Positions 43,397 to 52,180 of a DNA stretch of 64,000 nucleotides are shown one piece after another (position 1 is the first letter of the stretch; each line of letters opens with the position of its first letter). The notes below the pieces were generated by a model. The model searched no databases. It was not told the origin of the DNA and worked only from the letters and a program-made list of their open reading frames with translations. This DNA comes from Collinsella sp. (GTDB taxonomy: Bacteria; Actinomycetota; Coriobacteriia; Coriobacteriales; Coriobacteriaceae), in NCBI GenBank assembly GCA_018368345.1, contig JAGZEK010000002.1:1-64000 (forward strand), read 5' to 3'. The position numbers and the translations under genes are program-made.

Positions 43397-44419
43397 TTAA
43401 CGTGACGTCGATGCGCGGTACTCGATGTGGCCGGGGATCTCGATGCGTTTGGGCGCCAGCTTTGCGGCATCGCCCACCGTGGTGGTAACGACGTCGATGC
43501 GCTCGGACAGGCGCTCGACTACGCGCTCGGCAATGGTGATGGTGTCTTGCGCTGCCGTGGTCACACCGCCAAAGAGCACATGGTTCCAGGGATAGTCATC
43601 GAACGTCGCGATCTTTAGGCCCGCCGGCAGCGAGGGACCAAGCTGGGCCAGTGCCTCGGTCAGGCGCAAGAAGACCAATCCGTTGACGGCGATAAGGCCG
43701 AGCTTTTTACCTGCGTAATCGCGGATGGTCTCGTCCAGGCGACTGATGCCCTCGGCGCCGCCGTCGGTAAGGGTGACAACCTCGCCGGCAAGACCGCGAC
43801 GTGAGAGCTCATCGGTAAAGGCCTCGGCACGCTCGCGACGGACGGGGCTGTCGTCGCTTGCCTCGGTGAGCAGGCACAGGCGCTCACTGCCCGCAGCAGC
43901 CAAGGCGTCGACCAGCCCGGCAACGAGCTCGCGGTTGTTTGATGTCACCAAGTCGATGCCGCCGTCCTCGATGTCGCGGTCGAGCAACACGACCGGCAGG
44001 CGTCCCGCAGCCGCGGCGATCGCCCCGTCGTTGCCGCCGCAGGTGTTGACGACCAGACCGTCCACGCCCGCGTCGATGAGCCTGGTGAGCGACTCGGCCT
44101 CTTTGGCGGGGTCGTTGCCGCTAATGGCCGTCATAAGCGAGCAGCCGCGCGCGGCGGCGCTGGCGGAAAGTCCTTCGAGCATTGCGCTGGAGAACGGGTT
44201 GGCGATGTCGGCCAGAATCACGCCGATGAGGTTGGTGCGTGAGCTGCGTAGATTGCGTGCGGCGGCACGTGGGCGATAGCCAGTGCGCTCGATAACCGCC
44301 GCGATGCGAGCGCGGGTTTCCTCGGTCATCTGCCCGGGGCGGTTATTGAGATAGCGCGAGACCGTGGCCGGACTCACGCCCGCCTCGACGGCAATGTCCT
44401 TGATTCTCATCTGCGCCAT
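43397..44419 (-). CDS. LacI-family repressor of the KDG genes
   Basis: The N-terminal helix-turn-helix (MRIKDIAVEAGVSPATVSRY) and hinge (RAAARNLRSSRTN) are standard for LacI proteins; the rest is a periplasmic-binding-type sugar-sensing domain. 340 aa, start at 44419 after GGGG. It is divergent from kdgK, and two tandem AAACCGATTTCG sites lie in the shared region, which suggests it represses kdgK-kdgA (and itself) until a uronate-derived sugar acid binds. The inducer is inference. Confidence 0.92.
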   Translation of the reverse strand: MAQMRIKDIAVEAGVSPATVSRYLNNRPGQMTEETRARIAAVIERTGYRPRAAARNLRSSRTNLIGVILADIANPFSSAMLEGLSASAAARGCSLMTAISGNDPAKEAESLTRLIDAGVDGLVVNTCGGNDGAIAAAAGRLPVVLLDRDIEDGGIDLVTSNNRELVAGLVDALAAAGSERLCLLTEASDDSPVRRERAEAFTDELSRRGLAGEVVTLTDGGAEGISRLDETIRDYAGKKLGLIAVNGLVFLRLTEALAQLGPSLPAGLKIATFDDYPWNHVLFGGVTTAAQDTITIAERVVERLSERIDVVTTTVGDAAKLAPKRIEIPGHIEYRASTSR

Positions 44420-44484
44420 AGCGCACCCCGTTTCCCAATTGTCGGCAGTCTGAGCCATTTTAGGCATTTTTTTAAAAATCTCGC

Positions 44485-44549
44485 TTGCAAAACGCTGTAG
44501 GTGAGTATACTACAACTCGAAACGAAACCGATTTCGTAAACCGATTTCG
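44485..44549. promoter_or_regulatory. Shared promoter and tandem LacI-type operators
   Basis: On the plus strand TTGCAA (44485-44490) and TATACT (44506-44511) form a promoter candidate with a short 15-bp spacer. Two copies of AAACCGATTTCG follow at 44525 and 44538 (13-bp period). Confidence 0.6.
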
Positions 44550-44555
44550 GCAAGC

Positions 44556-44609
44556 GTTGGCACGGAGGTGCAAAGATGTACCCTACCGTCTTGGCACCTC
44601 CGTGCCAAC
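44556..44609 (+). promoter_or_regulatory. Perfect 16-bp hairpin in the kdgK leader
   Basis: GTTGGCACGGAGGTGC (44556-44571) pairs exactly with 44594-44609, with a 22-nt loop, about 45 nt before the kdgK start. There is no U run after it, so an mRNA-stability or protein-binding role is as likely as attenuation. Confidence 0.7.
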
Positions 44610-44654
44610 GCCATATCAAAGGTGTACGCACGAGTAAGAAGGAGCTGCGCGACC

Positions 44655-45689
44655 ATGGGTAAAACGGTTCTTACCTTCGGCGAGATCATGATGAGGCTCT
44701 CGCCCAAAGACCATCTGCGCATTGAGCAGGCGACCGAGTTTGATGTCCGCTACGGCGGCGCCGAAGCCAACACCGCGCTTTCCCTGGCCTACCAGGGTGA
44801 CAAGGCAGCTTACGTCTCCGTTGTCCCGGCCAACCGTCTGGGCGAGTGCGCCCTGCGTTCGCTGAAGGTCTACGACGTCGATACCTCGCGCGTCGTGCGC
44901 CAGGGCGACCGTCTTGGCTCCTATGTGTTTGAGGTCGGCGCCTCGCAGCGCGGCAACGGCTGCGTCTACGACCGCAAGTACTCTGCCATCAACATGGCCA
45001 AGCGCGACGTCTTTGACTGGGACGAGATCCTCAAGGGTGTCGATGTCTTCTACTTCTCCGGCGTGACGCCCGCCGTCTCCGACGAGATGGCCGCCGCCTG
45101 CAAGGATGCCCTCACCGCCTGCCGCGCCAAAGGCATCGCCACCGTGTGCGACGTGAACTATCGCGGCAAGATGTGGTCGCCCGAGAAGTCGCAGGCCACC
45201 ATGAAGGAACTCCTGCCGCTCGTTGACATCTGCATTGCCAACGACGAGGACGCTCCTGCCGGCCTCGGTATGACCTGCGTCTCCGGCTCCCTTGCCCACG
45301 GCATCGAGGAACGCGACACCTACGTCGAGATGGCCCGTCAGATCTGCGCCGAGTACGGTTGCAAGAAGGTCGCCTCGGTCGTCCGCAACATCTCCTGCGT
45401 CGAGCGCTCCATTTGGATGGGCATGCTCTTTGACGCCGAGAGCGGCGAGCACTGGTTCTCCCCTGCTCACGACGTGCACGTGCTCGAGGGCGTTGCCGCC
45501 GGCGACGCTTTCAACGCCGGCCTCGTCCATGCCCTCATCAACGACTTTGCCCCGCAGGACGCCGTCAACTACGCGATTGCGGCCTCGATCCTCAAGCTCA
45601 CCATCAAGGGCGATTCCAACCTGGTGACCGCAGACGAGGTCGCAGCCGTGGCATCCGCCGACGACGGTGGCACCCGCGTCGCCCGTTAA
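44655..45689 (+). CDS. kdgK: 2-keto-3-deoxygluconate kinase (PfkB family)
   Basis: It phosphorylates KDG to KDPG with ATP in the cytosol. The N-terminus VLTFGEIMMRLSPKDHLR and the PfkB C-terminal signature region (LEGVAAGDAFNAGLVHAL, with the catalytic Asp in GDAF) match KdgK rather than fructokinase, and the downstream aldolase supports this. The start at 44655 has AAGGAG. 344 aa. It is divergent from a LacI regulator, 255 nt upstream of the KDPG aldolase gene, with a hairpin (45823-45884) between them. Confidence 0.92.
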   Translation: MGKTVLTFGEIMMRLSPKDHLRIEQATEFDVRYGGAEANTALSLAYQGDKAAYVSVVPANRLGECALRSLKVYDVDTSRVVRQGDRLGSYVFEVGASQRGNGCVYDRKYSAINMAKRDVFDWDEILKGVDVFYFSGVTPAVSDEMAAACKDALTACRAKGIATVCDVNYRGKMWSPEKSQATMKELLPLVDICIANDEDAPAGLGMTCVSGSLAHGIEERDTYVEMARQICAEYGCKKVASVVRNISCVERSIWMGMLFDAESGEHWFSPAHDVHVLEGVAAGDAFNAGLVHALINDFAPQDAVNYAIAASILKLTIKGDSNLVTADEVAAVASADDGGTRVAR

Positions 45690-45944
45690 TTCGTTCCCCA
45701 TTCCGCGGACTGCAGCTTTCCATACCCATACCTCTGCAGCCCGCTCCCCGATTCCTCCAGCCAGGTAGAACCACTTAGTCCCATTCCGGTTTTGTCTGGC
45801 ATTCCTTCACGACTGGCCTCGTAGCCGGTTCCGAAATTGCTTGTGACCCAAGCAGTGCCTCCGATAACCAATCCGGAACCGGCTCATGGCCAATCTTCTT
45901 TGGCAATCACGCGCCCGTGCGCGACTCACATCGAAAGGAACACT
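45690..45944 (+). other. Spacer between kdgK and kdgA with a hairpin
   Basis: No gene is seen. An 11-bp perfect hairpin, AGCCGGTTCCG (45823-45833) with CGGAACCGGCT (45874-45884), lies shortly before the kdgA ribosome site (AAAGG). It could stabilise or separate the two messages. Confidence 0.5.
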
Positions 45945-46586
45945 ATGTTCGATCAGTTCTACACCACGCTTGAATCCCTGGGCATCGTGCCGGTCGTCGT
46001 GCTCGATAAGGTCGAGGACGCCGCACCGCTCGCCCACGCCCTTATGGCAGCTGGCATGAAGTCCGCCGAGGTCACCTTCCGCACCGCCTGCGCCGCCGAG
46101 TGCATCGCCGCCATGGCTGAGGCCGAGCCCGAGATGTGCGTCGGCGCCGGCACCGTCCTGACTGTCGAGCAGGTTGAGCAGGCCCGCGCCGCCGGTGCCA
46201 AGTTCATCGTCTCCCCGGGTTACAACGAGGACGTTGTAAAGCACTGCATCGACATCGACCTGCCCGTCCTTCCCGGCACCGTGACCCCCTCCGAGGTTAC
46301 CGCCGCCGAGAACCTGGGCCTCAAGGTCACCAAGTTCTTCCCCGCTGCTCAGTACGGCGGCCTGAACACCATCAAGGCCCTCGCTGCTCCGTTTGTCGGC
46401 CATCGCTTTATGCCCACCGGCGGCGTGAGCACCGCCAACGTCGAGGAGTACCTGAGCTCCTCCGCCATCATCGCCTGCGGTGGCACCTGGATGGTCAAGC
46501 CCGCCCTGTTCGCCGACGGCGACTTCTCCAAGGTCGAGCAGATTGCCCGCGAGGCCATGGACGTCGTCAAGAAGGTCCGCGGCTAG
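45945..46586 (+). CDS. kdgA: KDPG/KHG aldolase
   Basis: It cleaves 2-keto-3-deoxy-6-phosphogluconate to pyruvate and glyceraldehyde-3-phosphate. The catalytic Glu42 lies in AEVTFRT and the Schiff-base Lys130 in VTKFFPA, both at the expected positions for the Eda family, with GAGTVL and PTGGV phosphate-binding loops. 213 aa. The start at 45945 follows AAAGGA. It works directly after kdgK. Confidence 0.95.
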   Translation: MFDQFYTTLESLGIVPVVVLDKVEDAAPLAHALMAAGMKSAEVTFRTACAAECIAAMAEAEPEMCVGAGTVLTVEQVEQARAAGAKFIVSPGYNEDVVKHCIDIDLPVLPGTVTPSEVTAAENLGLKVTKFFPAAQYGGLNTIKALAAPFVGHRFMPTGGVSTANVEEYLSSSAIIACGGTWMVKPALFADGDFSKVEQIAREAMDVVKKVRG

Positions 46587-46603
46587 GTTTAGCTCTCTAT
46601 CGT

Positions 46604-46637
46604 GAAAGGGGGCGTGCCCTAGACCTCGCCCCCTTTC
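46604..46637 (+). terminator. Terminator after kdgA
   Basis: Perfect 11-bp stem GAAAGGGGGCG/CGCCCCCTTTC just after the stop codon, then TCTT. Confidence 0.85.
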
Positions 46638-46641
46638 TCTT

Positions 46642-46856
46642 AAAGCGGCTCGGAAGCGCGCCGTTTCCGTCACGAACAAGAACCAAAACCGTCTTGTATG
46701 CTGATAGAACGTGACGGAAGCGACACGCCCCCGAGCCGCTTTGCTTTCCCGGCCAATCAGCCGGCTCAACATAATCCAGTCCACCAAAACAGCTGCGGCG
46801 CCGTCTGGAGGAATGGACCCTTGCTTCCGGTCTTTTCCTCCAAGCGGCGCCGCAGC
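46642..46856. repeat. Two adjacent long imperfect palindromes
   Basis: First: AAAGCGGCTCGG (46642-46653) with CCGAGCCGCTTT (46731-46742), and inside it TTCCGTCACG/CGTGACGGAA. Second: GCTGCGGCGCCG (46792-46803) with CGGCGCCGCAGC (46845-46856), and inside it TGGAGGA/TCCTCCA. Together with the element at 46886 they fill the gap between kdgA and the GntR gene; no gene is seen there. Confidence 0.8.
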
Positions 46857-46885
46857 CTTTTCATGCCCCGATTTCACCCCCGCAC

Positions 46886-46948
46886 TTGCGGTGAAATACG
46901 GACTGCTTACGCTGCCAAAGCCGCAAAACAGTCCCTATTTCACCGCAA
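46886..46948. repeat. Dispersed palindrome family 3, divergent copy
   Basis: TTGCGGTGAAATACGGACTG pairs with a right arm ending TTTCACCGCAA (one bulged mismatch). The loop differs from the copies at 52051 and 60461. It is 18 nt from the GntR stop codon. Confidence 0.8.
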
Positions 46949-46965
46949 TTAATGTAGGGGGCGAG

Positions 46966-47658
46966 TTAGATGGCCGAGTCTTTGGACAGCTCGAAATAGT
47001 CGGGATGCAAGGCGATAACCGGGCCCTGCTCCTCGGGCATCAGATGCAGGTGCGTCTCTGCCAGGTAGCTCGCCGTGTCGGTATCGCCCTTCTTAATGGC
47101 CTCAAGAATCCGGCGATGTTGCCCACGGATCGGCTCCCAGTCCAGATCCTGCGACACCATACGCAACCAGTTGTATCGCTCAAAATGCGTGTTGACGCTC
47201 TTCATCCAATCCCACAACATGTGGCGGCCGGCAATCTCAAAACATGTCTCATGGAACAGGTTGTCCAGATCGAAAAAGCGACGCGTTTCACGATGATCGA
47301 GCGACTCGGACTCGGCAAGAATCTGCTCGAGCCGATACTTTTGCTCGGGCGTGGCGGCAGAGCAGCATTTAATGAGCACACTTCTCTCGAGTTTCTCGCG
47401 CAAGAAACAGGCGTTCTCAGCGCGCTCCATGCTGATTTTTGAGACATAGGTGCCGCTTTTGGGACGCGTTTCCACCAGCTCTTGCTCGCGCAGGCGCACA
47501 AAGGACTCGCGAATGGGCGTGCGCCCGATTCCCGTCTCCTTTTCCAGACCAATCGCCGAAAGGCGCGTGCCGGGTTTGAGCTCGGCATAGATGATCTTGG
47601 AGCGCAATGCGTTGTATGCCTGATCTTGCAGGCTCTGATAATGCTGGTGCTGTTCCAT
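46966..47658 (-). CDS. GntR-family regulator, FCD subgroup
   Basis: The N-terminal winged helix has YNALRSKIIYAELKPGTRLS and GIGRTPIRESFVRLREQELVE. The helical C-terminal FCD domain carries metal/ligand-binding Asp and His residues (LDNLFHETCFE; RGQHRRILEAIKKGD). 230 aa, ATG at 47658 after GAGGG. FCD regulators often sense sugar acids. It sits between kdgK-kdgA and the divergent SDR/RpiB-type genes, so it is a good candidate regulator of the uronate genes (inference). Confidence 0.9.
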   Translation of the reverse strand: MEQHQHYQSLQDQAYNALRSKIIYAELKPGTRLSAIGLEKETGIGRTPIRESFVRLREQELVETRPKSGTYVSKISMERAENACFLREKLERSVLIKCCSAATPEQKYRLEQILAESESLDHRETRRFFDLDNLFHETCFEIAGRHMLWDWMKSVNTHFERYNWLRMVSQDLDWEPIRGQHRRILEAIKKGDTDTASYLAETHLHLMPEEQGPVIALHPDYFELSKDSAI

Positions 47659-48126
47659 AAAGCCCTCGGATGAAGCTCACGGTTTTTCGAATCTCATCAC
47701 GTAATACTATCGCATCCCCCATACCCTCAGTTGCGGTGAAATGGGGGCGCTGGCACCCATGCACAACTTAGGCGGCTCTGACGTGACCAGACGTGACCAC
47801 CGCTATCTCGGCGCTGATCTTAGGCAACGTCGCCGGCATCGCCAGTAAGTTGTTCACCCGGCACTTTGCGCGCGCCGCGTTTGAAAAGTAGCACTACGCG
47901 CGGGGCCAACGGGCAGCCCGTGCCCACTTGTCTCTCGAGCTTGCCCTCCTCGATCAGGACAATCGAGCCGTCCGCACAGCAGGGCGAGTTCACCGTTTAC
48001 CTTTTAAAAGTGATCGTTCACCTATTTTTCGGAGAATGGGAGGGTTTATTACCCTACTTCACATATACTGAGCTTGTACGAAAAGCAAGACTTATATAGA
48101 TGAACGTTTCTTTTGGAAGGATTGCT
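47659..48126. other. Intergenic region between GntR and SDR genes
   Basis: It contains a half-copy of family 3 (CAGTTGCGGTGAAAT, 47728-47742), a possible small gene at 47820-47993 and, near the SDR gene, a -10-like TATACT (48064-48069) and GGGTTTATTACCC. No definite operator was recognised. Confidence 0.4.
47820..47993 (-). CDS. Possible small protein of 57 aa (uncertain)
   Basis: A GTG start at 47993 has AAAAGG six nt upstream and opens 57 codons to TAA. The translation is mixed in composition, with three cysteines near the start and GSIVLIEEGKLERQVG, reminiscent of an extended nucleotide- or metal-binding loop, but no family is recognised. It may be a remnant of a longer protein. Confidence is low because it is short and unconfirmed. 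Confidence 0.25.
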   Translation of the reverse strand: MNSPCCADGSIVLIEEGKLERQVGTGCPLAPRVVLLFKRGARKVPGEQLTGDAGDVA

Positions 48127-48936
48127 ATGTCTGATCTTATGGACAGCTTCCGCCTGGACGGCAAGGTCGCGCTCGTGACCGGCGCCACCTATGGCATCGG
48201 CATGGCCATGGCCGAGGCACTCGGCGAAGCCGGCGCCAGGATCGCCTTTAACGCCCGTCACGCCGACAAGGTCGCCGAGGCCGAGAAGCACTACCGCGAG
48301 CTGGGCTTTGATGCTCACGGCTATGTTGCCGACGTCACCGACGAGGCCGTCGTCGCCGAGCTCATCGCCAAGATCGAGGCCGATTTTGGCACCACGCCCG
48401 ACATTCTGGTCAACAACGCCGGCGTCATCCAGCGCACCCCGATGCTCGACATGAGCGCCGAGGACTTCCGTCGCGTCGTCGACATCGACCTCAATGCCCC
48501 GTTCATCGTGTCCAAGGCCTGCCTGCCGGGCATGATCGCCAAGGGTCACGGCAAGATCATCAATATCTGCTCCATGATGAGCGAGCTGGGCCGCGAGACC
48601 ATCGCCGGCTATGCCGCCGCCAAGGGCGGACTCAAGATGCTCACCAAGAACATCTGCTCCGAGTTTGGCGAGGCCAATATCCAGTGCAACGGCATTGGGC
48701 CCGGCTACATCGCCACGCCGCAGACCGCACCGCTGCGCGAGACGCAGCCCGACGGCAGCCGCCACCCGTTTGACCAGTTCATCATTGCCAAGACGCCGGC
48801 CGCCCGTTGGGGCACGCCCGAGGACCTGAAGGGCCCCGCCGTGTTCCTGGCTTCCGACGCATCGAACTTCGTCAACGGGCACATTCTGTACGTGGACGGC
48901 GGCATCCTCGCCTACATCGGCAAACAGCCGCAATAG
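48127..48936 (+). CDS. SDR oxidoreductase of uronate catabolism (DhuD/KduD/gluconate 5-dehydrogenase-like)
   Basis: It is an NAD(P)-dependent dehydrogenase of 269 aa. The Rossmann motif is TGATYGIG (18-25), the NNAG motif is at 96-99, and the catalytic residues are Ser149, Tyr162 and Lys166 (YAAAK). It resembles gluconate 5-dehydrogenase/KduD. With the RpiB-type isomerase just downstream it most likely acts as DhuD, reducing the isomerised uronate to KDG for KdgK. Start at 48127 (GGAAGG); an ATG nine codons earlier is less likely. Confidence 0.85.
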   Translation: MSDLMDSFRLDGKVALVTGATYGIGMAMAEALGEAGARIAFNARHADKVAEAEKHYRELGFDAHGYVADVTDEAVVAELIAKIEADFGTTPDILVNNAGVIQRTPMLDMSAEDFRRVVDIDLNAPFIVSKACLPGMIAKGHGKIINICSMMSELGRETIAGYAAAKGGLKMLTKNICSEFGEANIQCNGIGPGYIATPQTAPLRETQPDGSRHPFDQFIIAKTPAARWGTPEDLKGPAVFLASDASNFVNGHILYVDGGILAYIGKQPQ

Positions 48937-49202
48937 GCTGCGGCCGCGCGGAGCACGGCACCTTGGCGCTCAAACCGTCGCTCGCGTACCGAAGTACGCT
49001 TCGCTCCTCTTTCACGCCAATCTGCCGCACTCCGCGCGCCCTCGCCACCGTCACGCACCAGCCAACACAGGCGCTTCGGTTTGTGCGGAACTCGCGACAG
49101 ACTTAACTGCCGACCGCCCGCATAGCTCATCGCGGGTTGGCTTTGCCGCCGCCCGCGCACAGAAACAAAAAACTGGAAGATTAAGTTGAAAGGTTAACTC
49201 AA

Positions 49203-49844
49203 ATGAAGATCGCTCTGATCAACGAGAATTCTCAGAACTCCAAGAACCCTATGATCGAGGCTGCCCTTAAGAAGGTTGTCGAGCCCATGGGGCACACCGT
49301 CTTTAACTATGGCATGTATGCCGACGCCGACTCCAAGCCCCTCACCTACGTGCAGAACGGCATTCTTGCCGCCGTGCTGCTCAACTCCGGCGCTGCCGAC
49401 TACGTCGTGACCGGTTGCGGCACCGGCGAGGGCGCCATGCTCGCCTGCAACTCCTTCCCCGGCGTGCTGTGCGGCCATGTTGCCGACCCGCTGGATGCCT
49501 ACACCTTTGCCCAGGTCAACGATGGCAACGCCGTCGCCATGCCCTTCGCCCTCAAGAACGGCTGGGGCCAGGAGCTCAACCTCGAGTACACCTTCGAGAA
49601 GCTCTTTGGCTTTGGTTCGGGTAACGGCTACCCCGCCGAGCGCGTTGAGCCCGAGCAGCGCAACAAGAAGATCCTCGACGGCGTGCGCGCTGTGACCATG
49701 CGCCCGCTCGTCGACGTCCTGGGCGAGATCGATCAGGACCTGGTGAAGGGCGCACTTGCCGGCGAGCACTTCCAGGAGTACTTCTTTGCCAACGCTACCG
49801 ACGAAGCCATCATCGCCAAGGTCAAGGAGCTCTTGGGCCTGTAA
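49203..49844 (+). CDS. RpiB/LacAB-family sugar isomerase, probable DhuI
   Basis: This family interconverts aldose and ketose forms. The N-terminus KIALINENSQNSKNPM and the core VVTGCGTGEGAML (catalytic-type Cys72) place it in RpiB/LacA/LacB. At 213 aa it is longer than RpiB (~150) and matches the larger DhuI-type enzymes that isomerise 4-deoxy-5-hexulose uronate in glycosaminoglycan users. It follows the SDR gene by 266 nt, with kdgK, kdgA and a GH105 gene elsewhere in the window, which supports this. The specific substrate is inferred. Confidence 0.82.
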   Translation: MKIALINENSQNSKNPMIEAALKKVVEPMGHTVFNYGMYADADSKPLTYVQNGILAAVLLNSGAADYVVTGCGTGEGAMLACNSFPGVLCGHVADPLDAYTFAQVNDGNAVAMPFALKNGWGQELNLEYTFEKLFGFGSGNGYPAERVEPEQRNKKILDGVRAVTMRPLVDVLGEIDQDLVKGALAGEHFQEYFFANATDEAIIAKVKELLGL

Positions 49845-49886
49845 TAAGGCCCACGGGGCGCACCGACCCCCAACAAGCCGCCAGAC

Positions 49887-49926
49887 AAAAGGCGCCGCGA
49901 CAATCTATGTGTCGCGGCGCCTTATT
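49887..49926. terminator. Bidirectional terminator
   Basis: GGCGCCGCGACA (49891-49902) with TGTCGCGGCGCC (49910-49921), perfect 12-bp stem flanked by AAAA and TTATTT, between convergent genes. Confidence 0.9.
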
Positions 49927-49982
49927 TGATTGGCTATCGCTTGAGCCACCGCAAGGCGGCCGCTCCCCTATTTGCCAAGAGC

Positions 49983-51932
49983 CTACAGCTCGCAGGCGAC
50001 CTTGTAGCCGTCGCCGATGGCGTCGCGGATGTTGCCGCACTTCTGGGCATCGCCCAGCACGTGGGTGACAACGCCGGCAACGGCAAGGTCATCGGCCAGC
50101 TTGGTGTTGGGGCGGTAACCCATGGCAAGCACCAGCGTGTCGGCGTCGGCGATGGTGTGGACCTCGCCGTCCTTCTCGTAGCTGATGGCGTCCTCGGTAA
50201 TCTCGGTCACCTTGGCCTCGGTCAGCACGTGAACGCCCTTGGAGAGCATGCGCGTGATGAGCACCGCGCGACCGGCACCGCCCTCGTTGGCAGCGAGCGT
50301 CTTGGTCATCTCGATAACGGTGACATCGCGATTGGCCGGCGACAGGTCGTTGACCAGCGGGGCCAGGTAGTCGGCCGTCTCGCAACCGACGGTGCCGCCG
50401 CCCACGATGACGATCTTCTTGCCCGGGAAAGCCTTGCCACCCAGCAGGTCGTCAGCCGTCATAACCTGCTTAAAGCCCTGCATGAAGGCCGGGGCAATGG
50501 GCTCGGCGCCATAAGCCAGGACGACCTCGTAGCCCGCGTAGTCACGCTGAATGTCCTCGGCAGTAAGCTCGGTGCCAAATACGCACTTCACGCCGGCCTC
50601 GGCCAGACGACGATACTGATACTTGATCACGCGGGTGAGTTCCTGCTTTGCCGGCGGAACGGCTGCGATGCGCATCTCGCCGCCCGGCTCGTCCTGCTTA
50701 TCCACGAGCACCACGTTGTGGCCGCGCTTGGCGGCAATGTAGGCTGCCTCCATGCCCGCGGGACCGGCGCCCACAACCAGTACGTTCTTGGCCTCGGCGG
50801 CAGGCTCGTAGCCGGCCTCGTCGCGCTCCACGTCCGGATTGACGGTGCAGGAGATGCGCTTGCCAAACATAATGCCGTTCAGGCAGCGCAGGCAGCCGAT
50901 GCAGGGGCGGATGTCGTCGGCGTTGCCGGCGGCCGCCTTATTGCAGAACTCGGCATCGCACAGATTGGCGCGGCCCATCATGCAGATGTCGGCGGCACCG
51001 TCCTCGATCAGCTCCTCGGCGATCCAAGCCTCGTTAATGCGTCCGACGGTGGCGACGGGAATGTTGACGTGCTTTTTAATCTCGCGCGAGCAGGCAGCGT
51101 GCGAGGCCTGCTGGGTACCGGCGGCAGGAATCGCGGAACCGCGCTTGATGGTGGTGCCGCCCGACACATGAATCATGTCGACGCCGGCCTTCTCCAGGCG
51201 ACGCGAGACGTAGATCATGTCGTTGAGGGTCAGGCCGCCATCGGTGTACTCATCGCCCGAGATGCGGACGTCGATGATAAAGTCCTTGCCGCAGCGCTCG
51301 CGAATCTCGGCGATGACCTCGAGCAAAAAGCGCATGCGGGCGTCGAGCGAGCCGCCGTACTCATCGGTACGCTTGTTATAGAGCGGGGTCAAGAAACCGC
51401 CAAGCATGCCGTGGGCATGCGCCGCATGGACCTCGACGCCATCGACACCGGCCTTCTGCATGCGCACGGCCGCGTCGCCAAACTGATGCGTGAGCTCGTG
51501 GATCTCATCGACCGTGATGGGGCGCGGTGCCTCGCGGGCATAGGACGGGCCCACGAAGGACGGGGCGATCAGGCGCGGCGTGCCCGGGATGTTAAAGGCC
51601 ATATAGGCGGGATGGAAGAGCTGCGGCATGATCTTGCAGCCGTACTCGTGGACGGCCGCGGCGAGCTTTTCCCAACCGGGGATAAACGTGTCGTCGTAGC
51701 AGCACATGTCACCCGGCAGATAGGTATAGGTGGGCTCGACCGTCACGACCTCGGTAATGATGAGGCCAACGCCGCCCTTGGCACGGGCACGGTAATGATC
51801 GACCAAGTCGTCGGTCACATAGCCATGATCGGCCAGGTTCGTGGATACCGGCGGCATAAAGACGCGGTTCTTGACCTCGGTCGTACCGACCTTGATCGGG
51901 CTAAAGAGCATCGGGTAGGCGGATGACTCCAT
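49983..51932 (-). CDS. Old-Yellow-Enzyme-type FMN/Fe-S/FAD oxidoreductase
   Basis: It is a 649-aa flavoprotein of the 2,4-dienoyl-CoA reductase/BaiCD class that reduces activated double bonds. The N-terminal TIM barrel binds FMN (PMLFSPIKVGTTEVKNR start). The cluster ligands are Cys344, Cys347, Cys350 and Cys362. The C-terminal half has two dinucleotide folds (VLVVGAGPAGMEAA; IVIVGGGTVGCETA). In the active-site loop the usual HGY tyrosine is not found: the sequence reads HAAHAHGMLGGFLTP. Start at 51932 follows AAAGGA. The substrate in the gut (bile acid, enoate, phenolic) is unknown. Single gene. Confidence 0.87.
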   Translation of the reverse strand: MESSAYPMLFSPIKVGTTEVKNRVFMPPVSTNLADHGYVTDDLVDHYRARAKGGVGLIITEVVTVEPTYTYLPGDMCCYDDTFIPGWEKLAAAVHEYGCKIMPQLFHPAYMAFNIPGTPRLIAPSFVGPSYAREAPRPITVDEIHELTHQFGDAAVRMQKAGVDGVEVHAAHAHGMLGGFLTPLYNKRTDEYGGSLDARMRFLLEVIAEIRERCGKDFIIDVRISGDEYTDGGLTLNDMIYVSRRLEKAGVDMIHVSGGTTIKRGSAIPAAGTQQASHAACSREIKKHVNIPVATVGRINEAWIAEELIEDGAADICMMGRANLCDAEFCNKAAAGNADDIRPCIGCLRCLNGIMFGKRISCTVNPDVERDEAGYEPAAEAKNVLVVGAGPAGMEAAYIAAKRGHNVVLVDKQDEPGGEMRIAAVPPAKQELTRVIKYQYRRLAEAGVKCVFGTELTAEDIQRDYAGYEVVLAYGAEPIAPAFMQGFKQVMTADDLLGGKAFPGKKIVIVGGGTVGCETADYLAPLVNDLSPANRDVTVIEMTKTLAANEGGAGRAVLITRMLSKGVHVLTEAKVTEITEDAISYEKDGEVHTIADADTLVLAMGYRPNTKLADDLAVAGVVTHVLGDAQKCGNIRDAIGDGYKVACEL

Positions 51933-52050
51933 ACAGGCTTCCTTTCGTTTGAGCCGCTCGGCGGCAGTTGCTAACGTACCTATCGTATCAGTATCCGCCG
52001 CATTCGTACTCGCTCGCACTCCCCACCTTCAATCCCGACCCTCACAAAAA

Positions 52051-52117
52051 AGTTGCGGTGGAATACGGAGTAGATAAGGCCTTTGACAGCCAAAACAGTC
52101 CGTATTTCACCGCAACT
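52051..52117. repeat. Dispersed palindrome family 3, copy 1
   Basis: 19-bp arms (52051-52069, 52099-52117) with one wobble. Nearly identical to 60461-60527, loop included. Followed on the minus strand by TTTTTTG, so it can terminate kdpFABC. Confidence 0.9.
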
Positions 52118-52180
52118 GATGGGCGGGGTGGAATTGAGGGCTCAGATAGTCAGTCATGCCCTCATCCGCCACTTCCTCAC

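Noticed and set aside
48937..49202. Separate gene or regulator between the SDR and RpiB-type genes
   Set aside because: 266 nt with no start/ribosome-site combination or clear hairpin; it appears to be plain spacer.
49926..51926. Long plus-strand frame (666 codons) antisense to the Old-Yellow-Enzyme gene
   Set aside because: His/Gly/Val-rich shadow translation caused by high GC; the minus strand encodes a complete flavoprotein.
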